Positions 47,201 to 55,784 are shown, numbered from the stretch's first letter. The stretch: 57,086 bases of DNA from Thermoplasmata archaeon (GCA_020696345.1 JAEHCK010000013.1:1-57086), one strand, 5' to 3'. Made by a program: numbers and translations. The notes: generated by a model not told the origin, from the letters alone.

Positions 47201-48495
47201 TAATTCAATTTTATTTCAAATTCGTACCTATTTGGTGAAAGATAATAGTTTACTGCACCAGTCTGGTTTTCATTTGTGGGATCAACTGAATCTTCTATCC
47301 AATAGGAAATACCACCTGAAGCGGTAAATTTTCTATCGGAAAATCCGTCTCCTTTTGAAACCATTAATAAATTCTCTTTATTTGCATCCATTAAAAAATC
47401 TCGCTCCATAGACGGTAATGAAGTATAATTTTGTTCAAAATGAACCATTATACAATCATCTGGTGATGATTTTGAATCGTACACTACTACACCAATATAT
47501 ACGAAAGAATTAACTGGATCTTCTGTCAAATATAGTTTCATATTGAGCTTCGAGCCATTAAAATTAGTAAAGATCAAATCCCGCTCATATGAATCTGCCC
47601 AGGAGAAATCACCGGATATATCACCGTCTACATTGGGCACACCATTTATCGCATAAGTGGAATAAAAAATTAGGTCCGAAAGTTTGACACCCAACCTTAA
47701 ATCACCCCATGCACCAGCATCAGATACATTACCATTGGTCATTGACCAATAATAATCAGTATAAGCACTAGTCTGACCTTGAAGTCGAGCGTGAATAAAA
47801 AAACCCAGTTCATCAGCCGGACCAATATTCAGATCAGATGCTGAAGAGTTATCTGATTTTGAATTAATCGGAATTTTAAATTCATATTTCAATTGCGTTG
47901 AAACACTGTCTCCTTCCACTTCGGCTTCGAAATCAGTACTTGCATCACCGTCAATGATCCATGCTGTACCGTTCCAGCAATAATCTTCTAAAATGGTTGT
48001 TGTTCCCTTTTTACACATAACTCCATTTTCATTAGGTGTGATATTAGTTCCAGTTAACATATCGTCATGCTCACCATCGTATTTAGACCCGCCATCTCCT
48101 TCATCGAATAAAAGTTCAACGAAATTATTGCTATTGCCGCTATTCTCATACAGATATGAGATACCGATGAAGAGATATTCCGCATCGTTCATCAGAAATA
48201 ACGTTAGATCTGTTTCTTTTGAACCATTTTGGTTAACCAGTTTGATCATACGCACATATGCCTGGGCCCACTCGGAATTACCGCCGCCACCTGATGAGTC
48301 AAAGAAACCGTCAATTACCGGTCTATCCGAGCCCTCGAGATAATATGAATACATCTGGCCGCTCTCGCCTTCCGACTCGCTCAAATGCGCCTGGGCAGGC
48401 TGGGGCAATATCAAACATAACCCAAGAAAGCATATTATACAAAATATTGTCGAAAATCTAACACTTCCAATATTATTTTTCTTTATCGATTTCAT
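44248..48495 (-). CDS. Giant anchored surface protein with thrombospondin type-3-like Ca-binding repeats
   Basis: 1415 residues. Signal peptide (about 14-36, PQPAQAHLS at the cut). Two DOMON/CBM9-like beta-sandwich domains (about 45-265 and 275-500), then four or five Ig-like domains (about 515-960). Residues about 969-1355 are an aspartate-rich array of DxDxDG repeats such as DIDGDGVSNSNDTFPRDNEE, about 35 residues per unit, ten or more units, a thrombospondin type-3-like calcium-binding rod. One membrane helix (about 1368-1392) and a lysine-rich tail anchor it. ATG 48495. Likely role is a calcium-stiffened stalk at the cell surface that holds carbohydrate- or haem-binding heads. Confidence 0.88.
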   Translation of the reverse strand: MKSIKKNNIGSVRFSTIFCIICFLGLCLILPQPAQAHLSESEGESGQMYSYYLEGSDRPVIDGFFDSSGGGGNSEWAQAYVRMIKLVNQNGSKETDLTLFLMNDAEYLFIGISYLYENSGNSNNFVELLFDEGDGGSKYDGEHDDMLTGTNITPNENGVMCKKGTTTILEDYCWNGTAWIIDGDASTDFEAEVEGDSVSTQLKYEFKIPINSKSDNSSASDLNIGPADELGFFIHARLQGQTSAYTDYYWSMTNGNVSDAGAWGDLRLGVKLSDLIFYSTYAINGVPNVDGDISGDFSWADSYERDLIFTNFNGSKLNMKLYLTEDPVNSFVYIGVVVYDSKSSPDDCIMVHFEQNYTSLPSMERDFLMDANKENLLMVSKGDGFSDRKFTASGGISYWIEDSVDPTNENQTGAVNYYLSPNRYEFEIKLNYSAASDGFNTEDLYLNNNALFGMQIQYHDGDTTEFPNFWWEYNGNTNATLIDKNSNTFLAMGYSYLQLGGPAIKLISPQNGGIVSGSSYDFKIIAVDENSNGVTWCGFQVEGEISWISLIKDTSSDIWSTDWDTTALNNGLKTITIVAKDDDNIVVRRYLQVQVSNIGSGTPPSLLSFNLETSEPEPLSGISVEFTAEALGPDGIKFYVDGEWLGDMTEVGSGTYEYSLDSTQLNDGKHVFRAIAFNTHGERSLSKTYTVDNWNLVSNPIDNPGTAVSGTYGFIVRPNPADDTEYTELYIDNSLYGRDDSISVGMHQFSIDTKIFKDGLHFAKAISYDPDGNFIMSFLTFEIDNWHPAISINAPLDNAVVSGTISVKVSGTDLVSVSLYVDDSLISSDVSAGPWDFSLDTTKFNDGSHRIKTIGLDQDSTSVMDSILLTFQNDANGPECAIVNPVIDQVIYEDLIVRVYAFDTSGVKTVKLFIDDGTAIYMSNEVGSSYYIYYLSILSLEPGNHTLKATAYDINDNSGSSLKIKFFNGLIDSDSDSILDIVDSDMDGDGVDNIDDEFPNDPQEWLDSDNDGIGNNADNDDDNDGWSDNKEIQYNSDPLNPANYPSDLDSDGIPDSGDSDIDGDGISNSEDSFPRNPDEWSDMDNDGEGDNSDLDIDGDQIINTADPFPYDNSEWLDLDNDGIGDNSDNDIDGDGVSNSNDTFPRDNEEWSDLDNDGIGDNSDQDIDGDGVPNIDDAFKYDPDETRDLDNDGIGDNSDDDIDGDGILNSDDDFPKNKNEWSDLDNDGIGDNSDNDIDGDGIEISDDAFPFNKDEWSDHDLDGTGDNSDSDLDNDGIDNDLDAFPKNENEWSDTDDDGLGDNSDNDIDGDGALNINDDLPFDGTEIVDTDGDGVGNKKDKDDDNDGVPDSEDLAPLNPRIGRADYTWLALPMVIVILYIFTLIVLILKKKKGNIKDNKPSEKDPQDLIKSEKIRKI
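44465..45560 (-). repeat. ~105-bp in-frame repeats coding the calcium-binding rod
   Basis: Units of about 105 bp encode D-LDNDGIGDNSDNDIDGDG-type repeats; CATCGTTATC and ATCACCATCAATATC-type strings recur across the stretch. Spacing differs only by whole codons. The tract is a likely site of copy-number change. Confidence 0.75.
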
Positions 48496-48857
48496 TTTTC
48501 TACCGCCTTTTACATTTAATTCTAAATCTCAATGTAATTCAACATGATCTTGCTCAACCTACTCGTATTATTCGTTTTACTCCTCTCTTCGTAAAAACGA
48601 AAACGGTTTTTTTATATCTTGACCAAACTTTGAATTAAGGGCATTTTACAACAGAGTTTGGGATTTGAAATATATATGAGTAATATTATTTAAATGTTTT
48701 ATTAGTTTGGTTTTGTTTCCCTGCCTAAATTATAAGCGAATCAATGTATGCCCAGCAAATTTATCAGTTATTTCTTAACATTCCTTTTTATCGAAATGAT
48801 AATTACAAGATTGATCATAATTTACTTCATTTAACAAGGGTATTTTTTCATCAGTAT
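48496..48857. other. Gene-free gap between two surface-protein genes
   Basis: AT-rich DNA with short complementary runs near 48593-48620 (CGTAAAAACGAAAACGG, TTTTTTTAT). It probably holds the promoter of the giant minus-strand gene and the terminator of the next. No TRGTGCAAT box and no repeat of the other families was found. Confidence 0.5.
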
Positions 48858-50081
48858 TTATTCTCTTTCGCAAGTCTTCTTTCGCCAGGTGAAGATCATT
48901 AGACCAACAATAATTGCAATAATGACTCCAATGATCGATAGATCCGGAATAAATGCAGTAGAAGAATCTTCTTCCACGGACGATATTTTTTCAATTATTA
49001 ATTCATGCTCGGAGAACTCCGGGACATAGACCATGGCATGGTAACCACCGCTGTGTTCTTCAATATAATAGGAGCCTTCATCTCCTTGTTTCGCCCCCAG
49101 AACATCTTGTGCACCCGAGGCCTCTATTAGAAGCTCACCATCCAACTTAACTTGTAACTGGTTCTTTTTTGCATTACCTATCGATTCTTTATCAAGACCA
49201 ATACCTACAACTTTGCCTTTATGTTCTTCACTGGAAACCATGATCTTCAATCTATTTTGTTCCATAGATCTCAATTTCATTTGTACTTTACCTTGATAAT
49301 TGAATTTTTGTGTAAGGTATTTTCCGTTGGATGTTACAATGTCAAGTTCGGAATCGATCGAGCCGTTCATGACCGATTCGGTATATTTATATCTATATTC
49401 GTTTCCACCATAGCCATTTACCGGCACCGATATGAACATGAGGTGGCCTTCAGAACCGATTTCGACTTCGATCGATGAGCCCTTGATCACAACTTCCGCA
49501 CCACCCACGCGTACATAGGCCCGATCGGTTAGACCAACGACCTCGTAAGTTCCATTGGACCGTTTTTCCAATGCGAGTCCATTGGCAAGTTCCAGTATTA
49601 TTACAACACTCTGATCATCCTTATTTGCAGTAACCTGGATCATACCGGTTGGGTTATTATGTGCCATTATTCTGCTCCCGGTACCGTTCATCATGAACAT
49701 GGCACCAGAGGTTTTTGGCTCGGTCGTTGGTTCGAAATTCTCAATTGTTAATGAAGATATTATCAGTATATCCTCTTCAGTCTTTAAAGTATAATTAAAT
49801 AATGCCCCATCAGCATAATCGAATGCAACAAAACGACCGTCAACCATACCGTTTTCGGTATTGAATACTCCGAACATGTTTGCATTCTCAGCTTTCTCCG
49901 TGCAACTACTAGCCATTTGTTTGTCATCCATGTCATTTTCAGAAGTACCATCTTTGTTTGTGCCAGGATCATCGGCATCCGAGATTTCGCTTGCTAACGC
50001 CATAGCTGGCATGAATATAATCGCTCCGATCAAAAACAAACTCGCAATATATCTTAGTGCAATTTTCGTTCTATTTGACAT
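48858..50081 (-). CDS. Secreted C-terminally anchored protein with the FSEH domain
   Basis: About 407 residues. The start is read as ATG 50081, with AGGTGAT 5-12 nt upstream; ATG 50084 is also possible. Signal peptide (about 5-33), beta-rich body (about 65-270), then a domain (about 275-360) that aligns with the Gln/Asn-rich protein at 36329: a GKVVGIGLDKESI versus GKVLVLNIEKNAF strand, LQVKLDGE versus LQIKFDGK, and VPEFSEHELII versus IPHFSEHVITL. A membrane helix (about 380-400) and a basic end follow. The upstream region has two TRGTGCAAT boxes, as in the other locus. Confidence 0.78.
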   Translation of the reverse strand: MSNRTKIALRYIASLFLIGAIIFMPAMALASEISDADDPGTNKDGTSENDMDDKQMASSCTEKAENANMFGVFNTENGMVDGRFVAFDYADGALFNYTLKTEEDILIISSLTIENFEPTTEPKTSGAMFMMNGTGSRIMAHNNPTGMIQVTANKDDQSVVIILELANGLALEKRSNGTYEVVGLTDRAYVRVGGAEVVIKGSSIEVEIGSEGHLMFISVPVNGYGGNEYRYKYTESVMNGSIDSELDIVTSNGKYLTQKFNYQGKVQMKLRSMEQNRLKIMVSSEEHKGKVVGIGLDKESIGNAKKNQLQVKLDGELLIEASGAQDVLGAKQGDEGSYYIEEHSGGYHAMVYVPEFSEHELIIEKISSVEEDSSTAFIPDLSIIGVIIAIIVGLMIFTWRKKTCERE

Positions 50082-50119
50082 CATTATCACCTACATTTTC
50101 TGTTGTAAACTAATTTGTT

Positions 50120-50178
50120 AGTTAGTATATAAGTCGTTTATGGTGCAATCATTTGATTATAGTGCAATCCTCTAACAA
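50120..50178 (-). promoter_or_regulatory. TATA box and two TRGTGCAAT boxes of the FSEH protein gene
   Basis: TGGTGCAATCATTTGATT at 50141-50158 and TAGTGCAATCCTCTAACA at 50160-50177, both upstream (minus strand) of a TATA-like CTTATATACT near 50123-50132. They share the full TRGTGCAAT half with the three boxes at 36175-36284; the second matches the whole box at 14 of 18 positions. Confidence 0.72.
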
Positions 50179-50179
50179 T

Positions 50180-50600
50180 CACGAGTTAAAAAAAATGCCT
50201 CTTCTCCCAATTTAGGATGATAATAAAGATTGTGGCTTGAAGACCGTTAATCGTGAATGGTGAAAGTTTGAAGCCTGGGGGAATGGGAAGACTGGGGGAA
50301 TGAATGATTGGGTGGATGGGAAGAATGGGTGATTATAGCTGTTATTGAAAATTGAAGAATAGAGATTGGGGGAAAAAAAACAATAATGTAATTTCAATTT
50401 ACATTTTATAATTTTCACTTTACAATTTACAATGCCGTAAGCGCCAATAAAGCTGATTTACCCCATTGCCCCATTACCCCATTATTTCATTCATTAATAA
50501 TGATTTTATCTTCCCTAAATCGGGAGATGAACCAAAAAAATAAATACTGGAGACCTTGCTCTTCATTGCTCTTATTAGAGCTCTATTATATTTATCTATA
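50180..50600. other. Gene-free stretch with G-rich short repeats
   Basis: GGGGGAATGGGAAGACTG and related GGGTGGATGGGAAG strings (about 50275-50330) and CCCCATT repeated three times (about 50461-50482). No gene is supported. Confidence 0.5.
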
Positions 50601-50626
50601 ATTAAAAAGAAGTAAACTGACAGATC

Positions 50627-50660
50627 ATTTAGACGATTGCACCAATTCTTATTTATATTC
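50627..50660 (+). promoter_or_regulatory. Inverted TRGTGCAAT box next to a TATA box
   Basis: The reverse complement of TGGTGCAATCGTCTAAAT occupies 50627-50644, five bases ahead of a TATA-like TTATTTATATTC (50649-50660). Orientation and position equal those of the third box at 36267-36284. The sequence after the half-site (CGTCTAA) closely resembles CCTCTAA at 50160. Confidence 0.72.
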
Positions 50661-50705
50661 GACGAATACATAGAATATAATGTTCACAATTGGAGCCGAG
50701 TTAAA

Positions 50706-51926
50706 ATGCAAATAAAAAAATGTAGGAAAATAAATGGTTTTCTAATTTTTATTTTATTATTAAACCTAACTCTCCTTTCATTTAATACCAGTCTAGGGCA
50801 AGACATCACTGATCCGGATTCAATTGCATATAACGATCTTGAAGTTAGCGTTTCAAATGATGAGAATCATTACTTCATCAGCACATCTAATTTAACTGTT
50901 TCAATTTCCAGGTCTAACGGACAAATAAAATATTTTCCACTCAATAATGAACATAATATAGAATTTATAATAACAATAGACCGAATAGAAATATTTGGCT
51001 CAAAAATGCAGGGTAACCTTCTTCCAGAGCCAACATATACCTGTAATCTAAAAAAAGAATGGCATTTTATTGAAGATCCGGGTGAAAGTGATAAAGATCA
51101 TAGAGCTGATCCCATTTTGATCATGTACTCAACTTTTGATCTGGAAAAGTCTATTAAAGATGGTAGTTCAACAGATGGTAATGATAAAGCAAATGAAGTT
51201 CCAAGTAGCTCTCATGAAAAAGATAATCAACCGACAACTAGTGAAGATCCCGGTAAAGAAAAGATTACAAATGCGGTAAAACTTGAGCTGATCTTCAGAC
51301 CAGTTCCACTAAACCCGGATGAGATCAAAATGGATTACCAGATAACTTTTTTAAAAGAAATTCCAGATAGTGTTTCAATTGCAATGGTTCATGAGCTTAA
51401 AGTAGTTCTTGAAAAAAACTATGTGTTCGAATTCCAAGAGATGTCTCGAAGTGAGAAAAAAATAATTGATCAAGATCCAATGGATAATAGGATGATGAAT
51501 ATATTTTCAAACACAGATCCAAAAGGGATAAATTTTGTTACGAATGGTTTAGAAACAGGTTTCTTTACATGTGAAGATGAATATTCGATAGCTAATAATA
51601 ACAAAACTTTGGCGGCGGGTTATATTTATAAGAGCAACTTATTTGAGCTTTATTACATATATGACATGGTAACCGATGACAATGGAAGTCTTTATGGAAT
51701 CCTCCATGATCCGGAAATTGGTATATATTCAGAGAATTTCAAATCATTGCAGGAGTTAAAAGAAGATATTCAAAAGTTTGTTGAGGAGCATTATAAATCT
51801 ATTGCCGCAGGTATAGTAATCGGAGTTGTCATTACAAGTTTTGTAGTGGTACGGGCGCACACGATCGCAAGAAAAAATAGAGTATCGGTTGTTCGGCTTG
51901 AAAATAATAGATATTATAAAAAATAA
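50706..51926 (+). CDS. Secreted protein with C-terminal membrane helix
   Basis: About 406 residues from ATG 50706 (GGAG 10 nt upstream); longer frames to 50637 overlap the promoter. A signal peptide (about 9-31) is followed by a beta-rich extracellular region, a Ser/Asp/Lys-rich low-complexity stretch (about 150-190) and a second beta-rich part. A membrane helix (about 364-382, AAGIVIGVVITSFVVV) and a basic tail end it. No family recognised. Its stop abuts the stop of the convergent regulator gene. The inverted TRGTGCAAT box lies just before its TATA box. Confidence 0.75.
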   Translation: MQIKKCRKINGFLIFILLLNLTLLSFNTSLGQDITDPDSIAYNDLEVSVSNDENHYFISTSNLTVSISRSNGQIKYFPLNNEHNIEFIITIDRIEIFGSKMQGNLLPEPTYTCNLKKEWHFIEDPGESDKDHRADPILIMYSTFDLEKSIKDGSSTDGNDKANEVPSSSHEKDNQPTTSEDPGKEKITNAVKLELIFRPVPLNPDEIKMDYQITFLKEIPDSVSIAMVHELKVVLEKNYVFEFQEMSRSEKKIIDQDPMDNRMMNIFSNTDPKGINFVTNGLETGFFTCEDEYSIANNNKTLAAGYIYKSNLFELYYIYDMVTDDNGSLYGILHDPEIGIYSENFKSLQELKEDIQKFVEEHYKSIAAGIVIGVVITSFVVVRAHTIARKNRVSVVRLENNRYYKK

Positions 51927-52457
51927 TCATTCATTTTTTAAATACCAGTAATTTAAAATTGAATCCACAAGAACATCTACAAATGACGATTTGAAACTGA
52001 TGAGCAAACCAACCACTCTATCCGGATCGAGTATAATATATTTTTTCATTCGACCAGTTTTTTCGCTTTTTAAGATTTGATTCTGCTCCATCCTCTTTAA
52101 ATGATATGACATGGTTGCTCTGGTTACCGAGAAATGCTCGGCAATACCTTCCTGATTTGATTCTTCATTCATGATTATATATAATATTATACCTCTTGGC
52201 AGTTCCTGGCGAAGAAAGGATATAATTCTTTTATCCTGAGTCGAAAGTCGAGCATCTGTCAAATAATATCTTGTAAACCCTTTTTCTGCAGTGGACATTA
52301 TAATATCTTTATGTTCAAGGTAGTTAAGATGATATTCTAAAGTACCGGATACAAAACCACTTTTACGTTCTAACTCACGGTAATGCAAACCAGGATTGAG
52401 ACGGATCATCTCATAGATCTTTTTTCTAGATTCAAGTTCCAGAGGGTCAGTGACCAT
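51927..52457 (-). CDS. Double winged-helix transcription regulator (locus B)
   Basis: About 176 residues with two winged helices (about 5-65, YRELERKSGFVSGTLEYHL; about 80-140, IAEHFSVTRATMSYHLKRM) and the C-terminal segment DPDRVVGLLISFKSSFVDVL, the same plan and tail as the regulator at 35226. ATG 52457 is chosen; it overlaps the end of the membrane-protein gene by 11 nt, with GGCGGTGAG as ribosome site, so translation is coupled. A longer reading starts at TTG 52475. It is convergent with the secreted protein at 50706. Confidence 0.83.
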   Translation of the reverse strand: MVTDPLELESRKKIYEMIRLNPGLHYRELERKSGFVSGTLEYHLNYLEHKDIIMSTAEKGFTRYYLTDARLSTQDKRIISFLRQELPRGIILYIIMNEESNQEGIAEHFSVTRATMSYHLKRMEQNQILKSEKTGRMKKYIILDPDRVVGLLISFKSSFVDVLVDSILNYWYLKNE

Positions 52458-52731
52458 TCTCACCGCCCTTTCCAATTAATAATGGTAACAATACCAATAT
52501 TGGTGCGAGAATTGTAAGAATAAGAAAAACCGGGTCACCGTAAATATTGATCCCCAGATCATGGATAATAGAAATTAAATAAATACTTTGGAGACAAATA
52601 AAAAGAATCGTTAAGAATATAAGCCCAATGAATTTGTTTAACCCTGTTATTGTATATGCTGAAATATATAGGAGCATTAGGAAAATAGTTACTACCATAC
52701 AGATTGCAACTATTGTATCAAAAAGGTACAT
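52447..52731 (-). CDS. Small three-helix membrane protein (locus B)
   Basis: 94 residues with three membrane helices (about 5-28, 34-53, 66-86) and a GKGGENGH end. Counterpart of the 88-residue protein at 35846: same size, same topology, same place directly before a double winged-helix regulator. Sequence identity is low. TATA-like CTATAAATATT is at about 52762-52772. Role as a membrane sensor is inferred from the coupling. Confidence 0.72.
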   Translation of the reverse strand: MYLFDTIVAICMVVTIFLMLLYISAYTITGLNKFIGLIFLTILFICLQSIYLISIIHDLGINIYGDPVFLILTILAPILVLLPLLIGKGGENGH

Positions 52732-52787
52732 CTACAATCCTCTCGGTTATGATAGCCAATCAAAATATTTATAGTAATCGTTTAAAT

Positions 52788-52817
52788 TCTGGTCATTAAC
52801 TAAATTATTGGACATTA
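52788..52817 (-). promoter_or_regulatory. Direct repeat upstream of the locus B operon
   Basis: TGGTCATTAAC (52788-52798) and TGGACATTAAC (52807-52817), 19 bp start to start, lie upstream of the TATA box of the membrane-protein/regulator operon. They differ from the TRGTGCAAT box, so they may be an operator for another factor. Confidence 0.45.
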
Positions 52818-52859
52818 ACTTTGAGGGGTGCACTCCAAATAATTATTACGCCTCATATG

Positions 52860-52915
52860 GGATTTGAGGTTTATCCGTTGCTGGGTTATTGGTGCTCCGA
52901 CGTGGGCGACTCGCT
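52860..52915 (+). repeat. Hairpin repeat family, copy 5 (3' end only)
   Basis: CCGTTGCTGGGTTATTGGTG and CGACGTGGGCGACTCG match the right end of copy 7 (CCGTTGATAAGTTACTGGTG, then GAGGACGTGGGCTCG). The left arm is missing. It lies just left of hicA. Confidence 0.6.
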
Positions 52916-52943
52916 ATAATTTAATACAGCCAAAGTGTCTTGA

Positions 52944-53171
52944 TTAAAGTAATTTGATAAATTCTTCTACAGTTAAGCCAGCATATTTTATAATGTGTGA
53001 TAAAGTACTTCTTTTAATTGGTTTATGAGCAGGAACTGTAATTTTAATTATTTCCTCACCAGTTCTTTTCTGCAATCGAATATGACTGCCTTTTTGCCTA
53101 ACAACAATAAATCCAGCTCTTTGAAGTGCATTTATCACTTTTGGGTAATGGAGTGAAGGAATTTTTGTCAT
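52944..53171 (-). CDS. hicA: HicA-family mRNA interferase toxin
   Basis: 75 residues, the usual size. The double-stranded RNA-binding-like fold is seen in KVINALQRAGFIVVRQKGSH, with the catalytic His in GSHIRLQ, and VPAHKPIKRSTLSHI and LTVEEFIKLL after it. HicA cleaves mRNA when free. It is the second gene of a hicB-hicA pair, 13 nt after the antitoxin. Some archaeal HicA proteins need the partner for both inhibition and autoregulation. Confidence 0.92.
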   Translation of the reverse strand: MTKIPSLHYPKVINALQRAGFIVVRQKGSHIRLQKRTGEEIIKITVPAHKPIKRSTLSHIIKYAGLTVEEFIKLL

Positions 53172-53184
53172 TAAAACCCTTTTA

Positions 53185-53394
53185 TTAAACTGTGATCACT
53201 TTTACTATTGGTTTTTGAACGGTTGTTGAATAAAGATCATCATCAATTGGTTCTAAAAATAATTCAATTGCTTCTTTTATATTTTCAATTGCTTCTTCCT
53301 CAGTTTCGCCTTCAGAAATACAACCTGGTAATGAAGGAACATATACTGTATAGCCACCTTCGTCCGAAGCTTCTAAGATCACTTTTAATTTCAT
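53185..53394 (-). CDS. hicB: HicB-family antitoxin
   Basis: 69 residues with the partial RNase H-like fold of HicB: GGYTVYVPSLPGCISEGETE followed by the EEAIENIKEAIELFLE helix. It lacks a C-terminal DNA-binding domain (no arc- or HTH-type end), so autoregulation would need another factor. First gene of the pair. A TATA-like stretch (about 53415-53445) precedes it. Confidence 0.92.
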   Translation of the reverse strand: MKLKVILEASDEGGYTVYVPSLPGCISEGETEEEAIENIKEAIELFLEPIDDDLYSTTVQKPIVKVITV

Positions 53395-53470
53395 GCTTTC
53401 ACTTCACATATAGATATGTTTGATTTTATTTATAAATATATAGATGAGAAACATACTTTGGCCTTCGAAT

Positions 53471-53512
53471 GACTCGCTCGTCGCCAAGCCCCGACCCTAC
53501 AAACCTTTGTCC
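53471..53512 (+). repeat. Hairpin repeat family, copy 6 (5' end only)
   Basis: CTCGTCGCCAAGCCCCGACC then CTACAAACCTTTG, identical over the CGCCAAGCCCCG core with copies 7 and 8. Together with copy 5 it brackets the hicBA pair. Confidence 0.72.
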
Positions 53513-53569
53513 CTGCGCTGGCCGTCCCCTACCTTGCTGCTCGGAGCTGGTCAGCGAAGATTTTTGCTT

Positions 53570-54715
53570 TTATTTCGTTGGGTTGTATTTAGTGAAGATA
53601 TCGGTGTAGTCTTTGTTTTGATATATTCTATTTCTTTTTTGGCCAGTAATCTCTATTAAAATCCCAATGTTTTCTAGTTTTGAGACTAATTTGTTTGCTG
53701 AGACGTATGATATCCCAATATACTTCTCTGCTTGTGGTATGCTGATGAATGGTGTTTGGTAAATGTAATCCAGTAGCAGTTTTGCGTGTGAGTTTCCTCT
53801 CGTGTTGTCAGATATTATGTTTTGCTGTTCTGTTTTTAGTGCTTGTATCTTTTTTGCTGTGGTTATTCCTTCTTCAGATATTTCCGCAATTCCTTTTAGG
53901 AAAAATTTGATCCATGATTCCCAGTCTCCTTCGTCCCTTACTTTTTGTAGTAGTGCATAATATGTTCTCTGATTTCTTTTAAGATACAGTGACAAGTAAA
54001 GTACGGGTTGGTTCAGTGCCTTCTCTTTCATTAGCATCATCATTATCAGTAGTCTTCCCATTCTTCCGTTTCCGTCTAGGTATGGGTGTATTGTTTCAAA
54101 CTGACTATGGGCTAGAGCACATTTTAATAGCACAGGGTATCCTTCTTTCTTAGCGATGTAGACTAGCAATTCTTTTAGATTCTTCTGCACGTCAGTTCGT
54201 GGAGGAGGTACGTATATTGCCTCAAGAATGCTGCAACTAGGAGGACCTATCCAGTTTTGTTGCTCTCTTATCTTTCCCGGGTCTCTTTCATGTCCTCGGG
54301 TATTTGTTAGTAGATGCTCGTGTATCTCATTCATCAATTCGATTGTGATGTCTCTTGCCTTGATTTCTTCCAACCCATAATCTAGAGAGGAAACATAATT
54401 GACAATATCTTTTACATCAGGAACTCGTCCTGCATTTACTTCTGCTGCTTGATATTCTAACACATCGATTAGCGAGGCTCGGGCGCCTTCAATTTGAGAA
54501 GAGAGAGTTGCTTCTTGCCGAACATACATAGCTATGAATAACTCTGAGTTTGGTAAGAAATCTGAGATTCCATCTAATCTTCCTAGCGCCCTCTCAGCTT
54601 TTGATAACATTCTAATCAGTTCGTGATCAAACTCTATTGGAGGATCTGGGGGTAGAGGTGAGGGGTGAAATGATAGGATTCCTTCTTCATTCTCTAGGTA
54701 CTCGCCACTTCTCAT
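53570..54715 (-). CDS. Fic-family protein with N-terminal Fic_N domain
   Basis: About 381 residues from ATG 54715 (GGAG 9 nt upstream; a GTG at 54730 is the longer option). The N-terminal domain holds the inhibitory motif SSQIEG (about 72-77), and the Fic core motif HPYLDGNGRMGR lies at about 210-221. The C-terminus (about 310-375) is a winged helix, typical of the AMP-transferase group that combines Fic with DNA binding. It is the second Fic protein in this window and differs clearly from the one at 30226. The end of the gene enters repeat-rich DNA. It stands alone, flanked by repeat copies 6 and 7. Confidence 0.9.
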   Translation of the reverse strand: MRSGEYLENEEGILSFHPSPLPPDPPIEFDHELIRMLSKAERALGRLDGISDFLPNSELFIAMYVRQEATLSSQIEGARASLIDVLEYQAAEVNAGRVPDVKDIVNYVSSLDYGLEEIKARDITIELMNEIHEHLLTNTRGHERDPGKIREQQNWIGPPSCSILEAIYVPPPRTDVQKNLKELLVYIAKKEGYPVLLKCALAHSQFETIHPYLDGNGRMGRLLIMMMLMKEKALNQPVLYLSLYLKRNQRTYYALLQKVRDEGDWESWIKFFLKGIAEISEEGITTAKKIQALKTEQQNIISDNTRGNSHAKLLLDYIYQTPFISIPQAEKYIGISYVSANKLVSKLENIGILIEITGQKRNRIYQNKDYTDIFTKYNPTK

Positions 54716-54910
54716 CTTCCGAAACTCCACAATGGTAAAACAGAATGTACTTATTAAACCTTTTGGAGTGTTAGGTTAAGTTTGGTTTTTTCGGTACTTA
54801 AATGTTTCTGTTTTTTCGGTGTTTTATGTAACTTAAGCTGTCATAAAACAGGAAATTAGATTACTGGCCAATAATGCAGTTGAATACGACCCAAATTGCA
54901 AAAATAAATC

Positions 54911-55142
54911 TTCGCCTCCTTAAGCCCCGACCCTACAAACCTTTGATGGTTTTTTGAAAATAAACGATTTGCGCCACCTCGTTTTCAACATTCGGGGTGG
55001 TTGTTTATTACATCGTTTACCCTTCCCATGAAATTGCTCCCGTTGGTCGCAACTCTTCACTCTGGGTCGGTACCCTCGCTCAGAGTGAGGCATCCACGTA
55101 GTCCTCGCCGTTGATAAGTTACTGGTGCGAGGACGTGGGCTC
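54911..55142 (+). repeat. Hairpin repeat family, copy 7 (full length)
   Basis: About 230 bp. The left end TTAAGCCCCGACCCTACAAA is followed by CGATTTGCGCCACCTCG, TTTTCAACATTCGG, CCCATGAAATTG, CCCTCGCTCAGAGTGAGGC, and a terminal hairpin CCACGTAGTCCTCGCC against GGTGCGAGGACGTGG. Aligns along its length with copy 8. Open frames here are chance. Confidence 0.8.
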
Positions 55143-55204
55143 GAACTTAAATTAATATTTTTATTTAAAGGCAAATCGACAATCGTTTATTTTATTGAAT
55201 GATA

Positions 55205-55732
55205 TTATTTATCTTCATAATATAGTTCCTTCCATCGATCTTTTAAATATTTCCTCAATAATCGATATACATCTTTTTTTTTATGTGTTCTAAAATTTAT
55301 AACACCATGTTTATTAGTTATTGTTTTGATTTCCAAAGCTGTAATTTCTTTTTTGTTTTTTAAAAATACTCTAGCATCTATTCCTTTTATGGAATTAATA
55401 TCATCGTATTGAATTGTTTCATATGTTCCAGATAAAGTATTTAGTTTTCCATTTGGTTTTATTTTAAGTGTATCTAAAGAGATTCCATTTTTATCAATTC
55501 GTAATTTTGTAATAGATGGCCTGTTACCTGGACTATAATAATAATTCTCTGTAATTTCAGTGTCTCTTTTAGAATAAATACTTCCCGTAATATATAATAT
55601 TGTCATAATAATTAGAATTATAAAGCTCCACATTATTGCTCCCAATAACATCCCAATAGGAAGAAAACCTAATAAATATCCAACAAAAATTATTCCAATT
55701 GCTAATGAAAAAATCATGAATAAAATTAACAA
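55205..55732 (-). CDS. Membrane protein with PH-like cytoplasmic domain
   Basis: About 175 residues. Two N-terminal membrane helices (about 2-24 and 28-52) and a beta-rich PH/GRAM-like domain (about 75-160) ending in a lysine/arginine-rich helix. Start is uncertain: TTG 55732 or ATG 55717. Bacterial and archaeal proteins of this plan often sit on the inner face of the membrane with unknown ligand. It lies alone between repeat copies 7 and 8. Confidence 0.65.
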   Translation of the reverse strand: MLILFMIFSLAIGIIFVGYLLGFLPIGMLLGAIMWSFIILIIMTILYITGSIYSKRDTEITENYYYSPGNRPSITKLRIDKNGISLDTLKIKPNGKLNTLSGTYETIQYDDINSIKGIDARVFLKNKKEITALEIKTITNKHGVINFRTHKKKDVYRLLRKYLKDRWKELYYEDK

Positions 55733-55784
55733 ATCATCTTTAATTTTATCGTCGATTTGCCTTCCTCCATTATTTCATATTATA

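Noticed and set aside
54920..55174. 84-residue minus-strand frame
   Set aside because: It lies wholly in full-length repeat copy 7, which has equivalents elsewhere that are not open.
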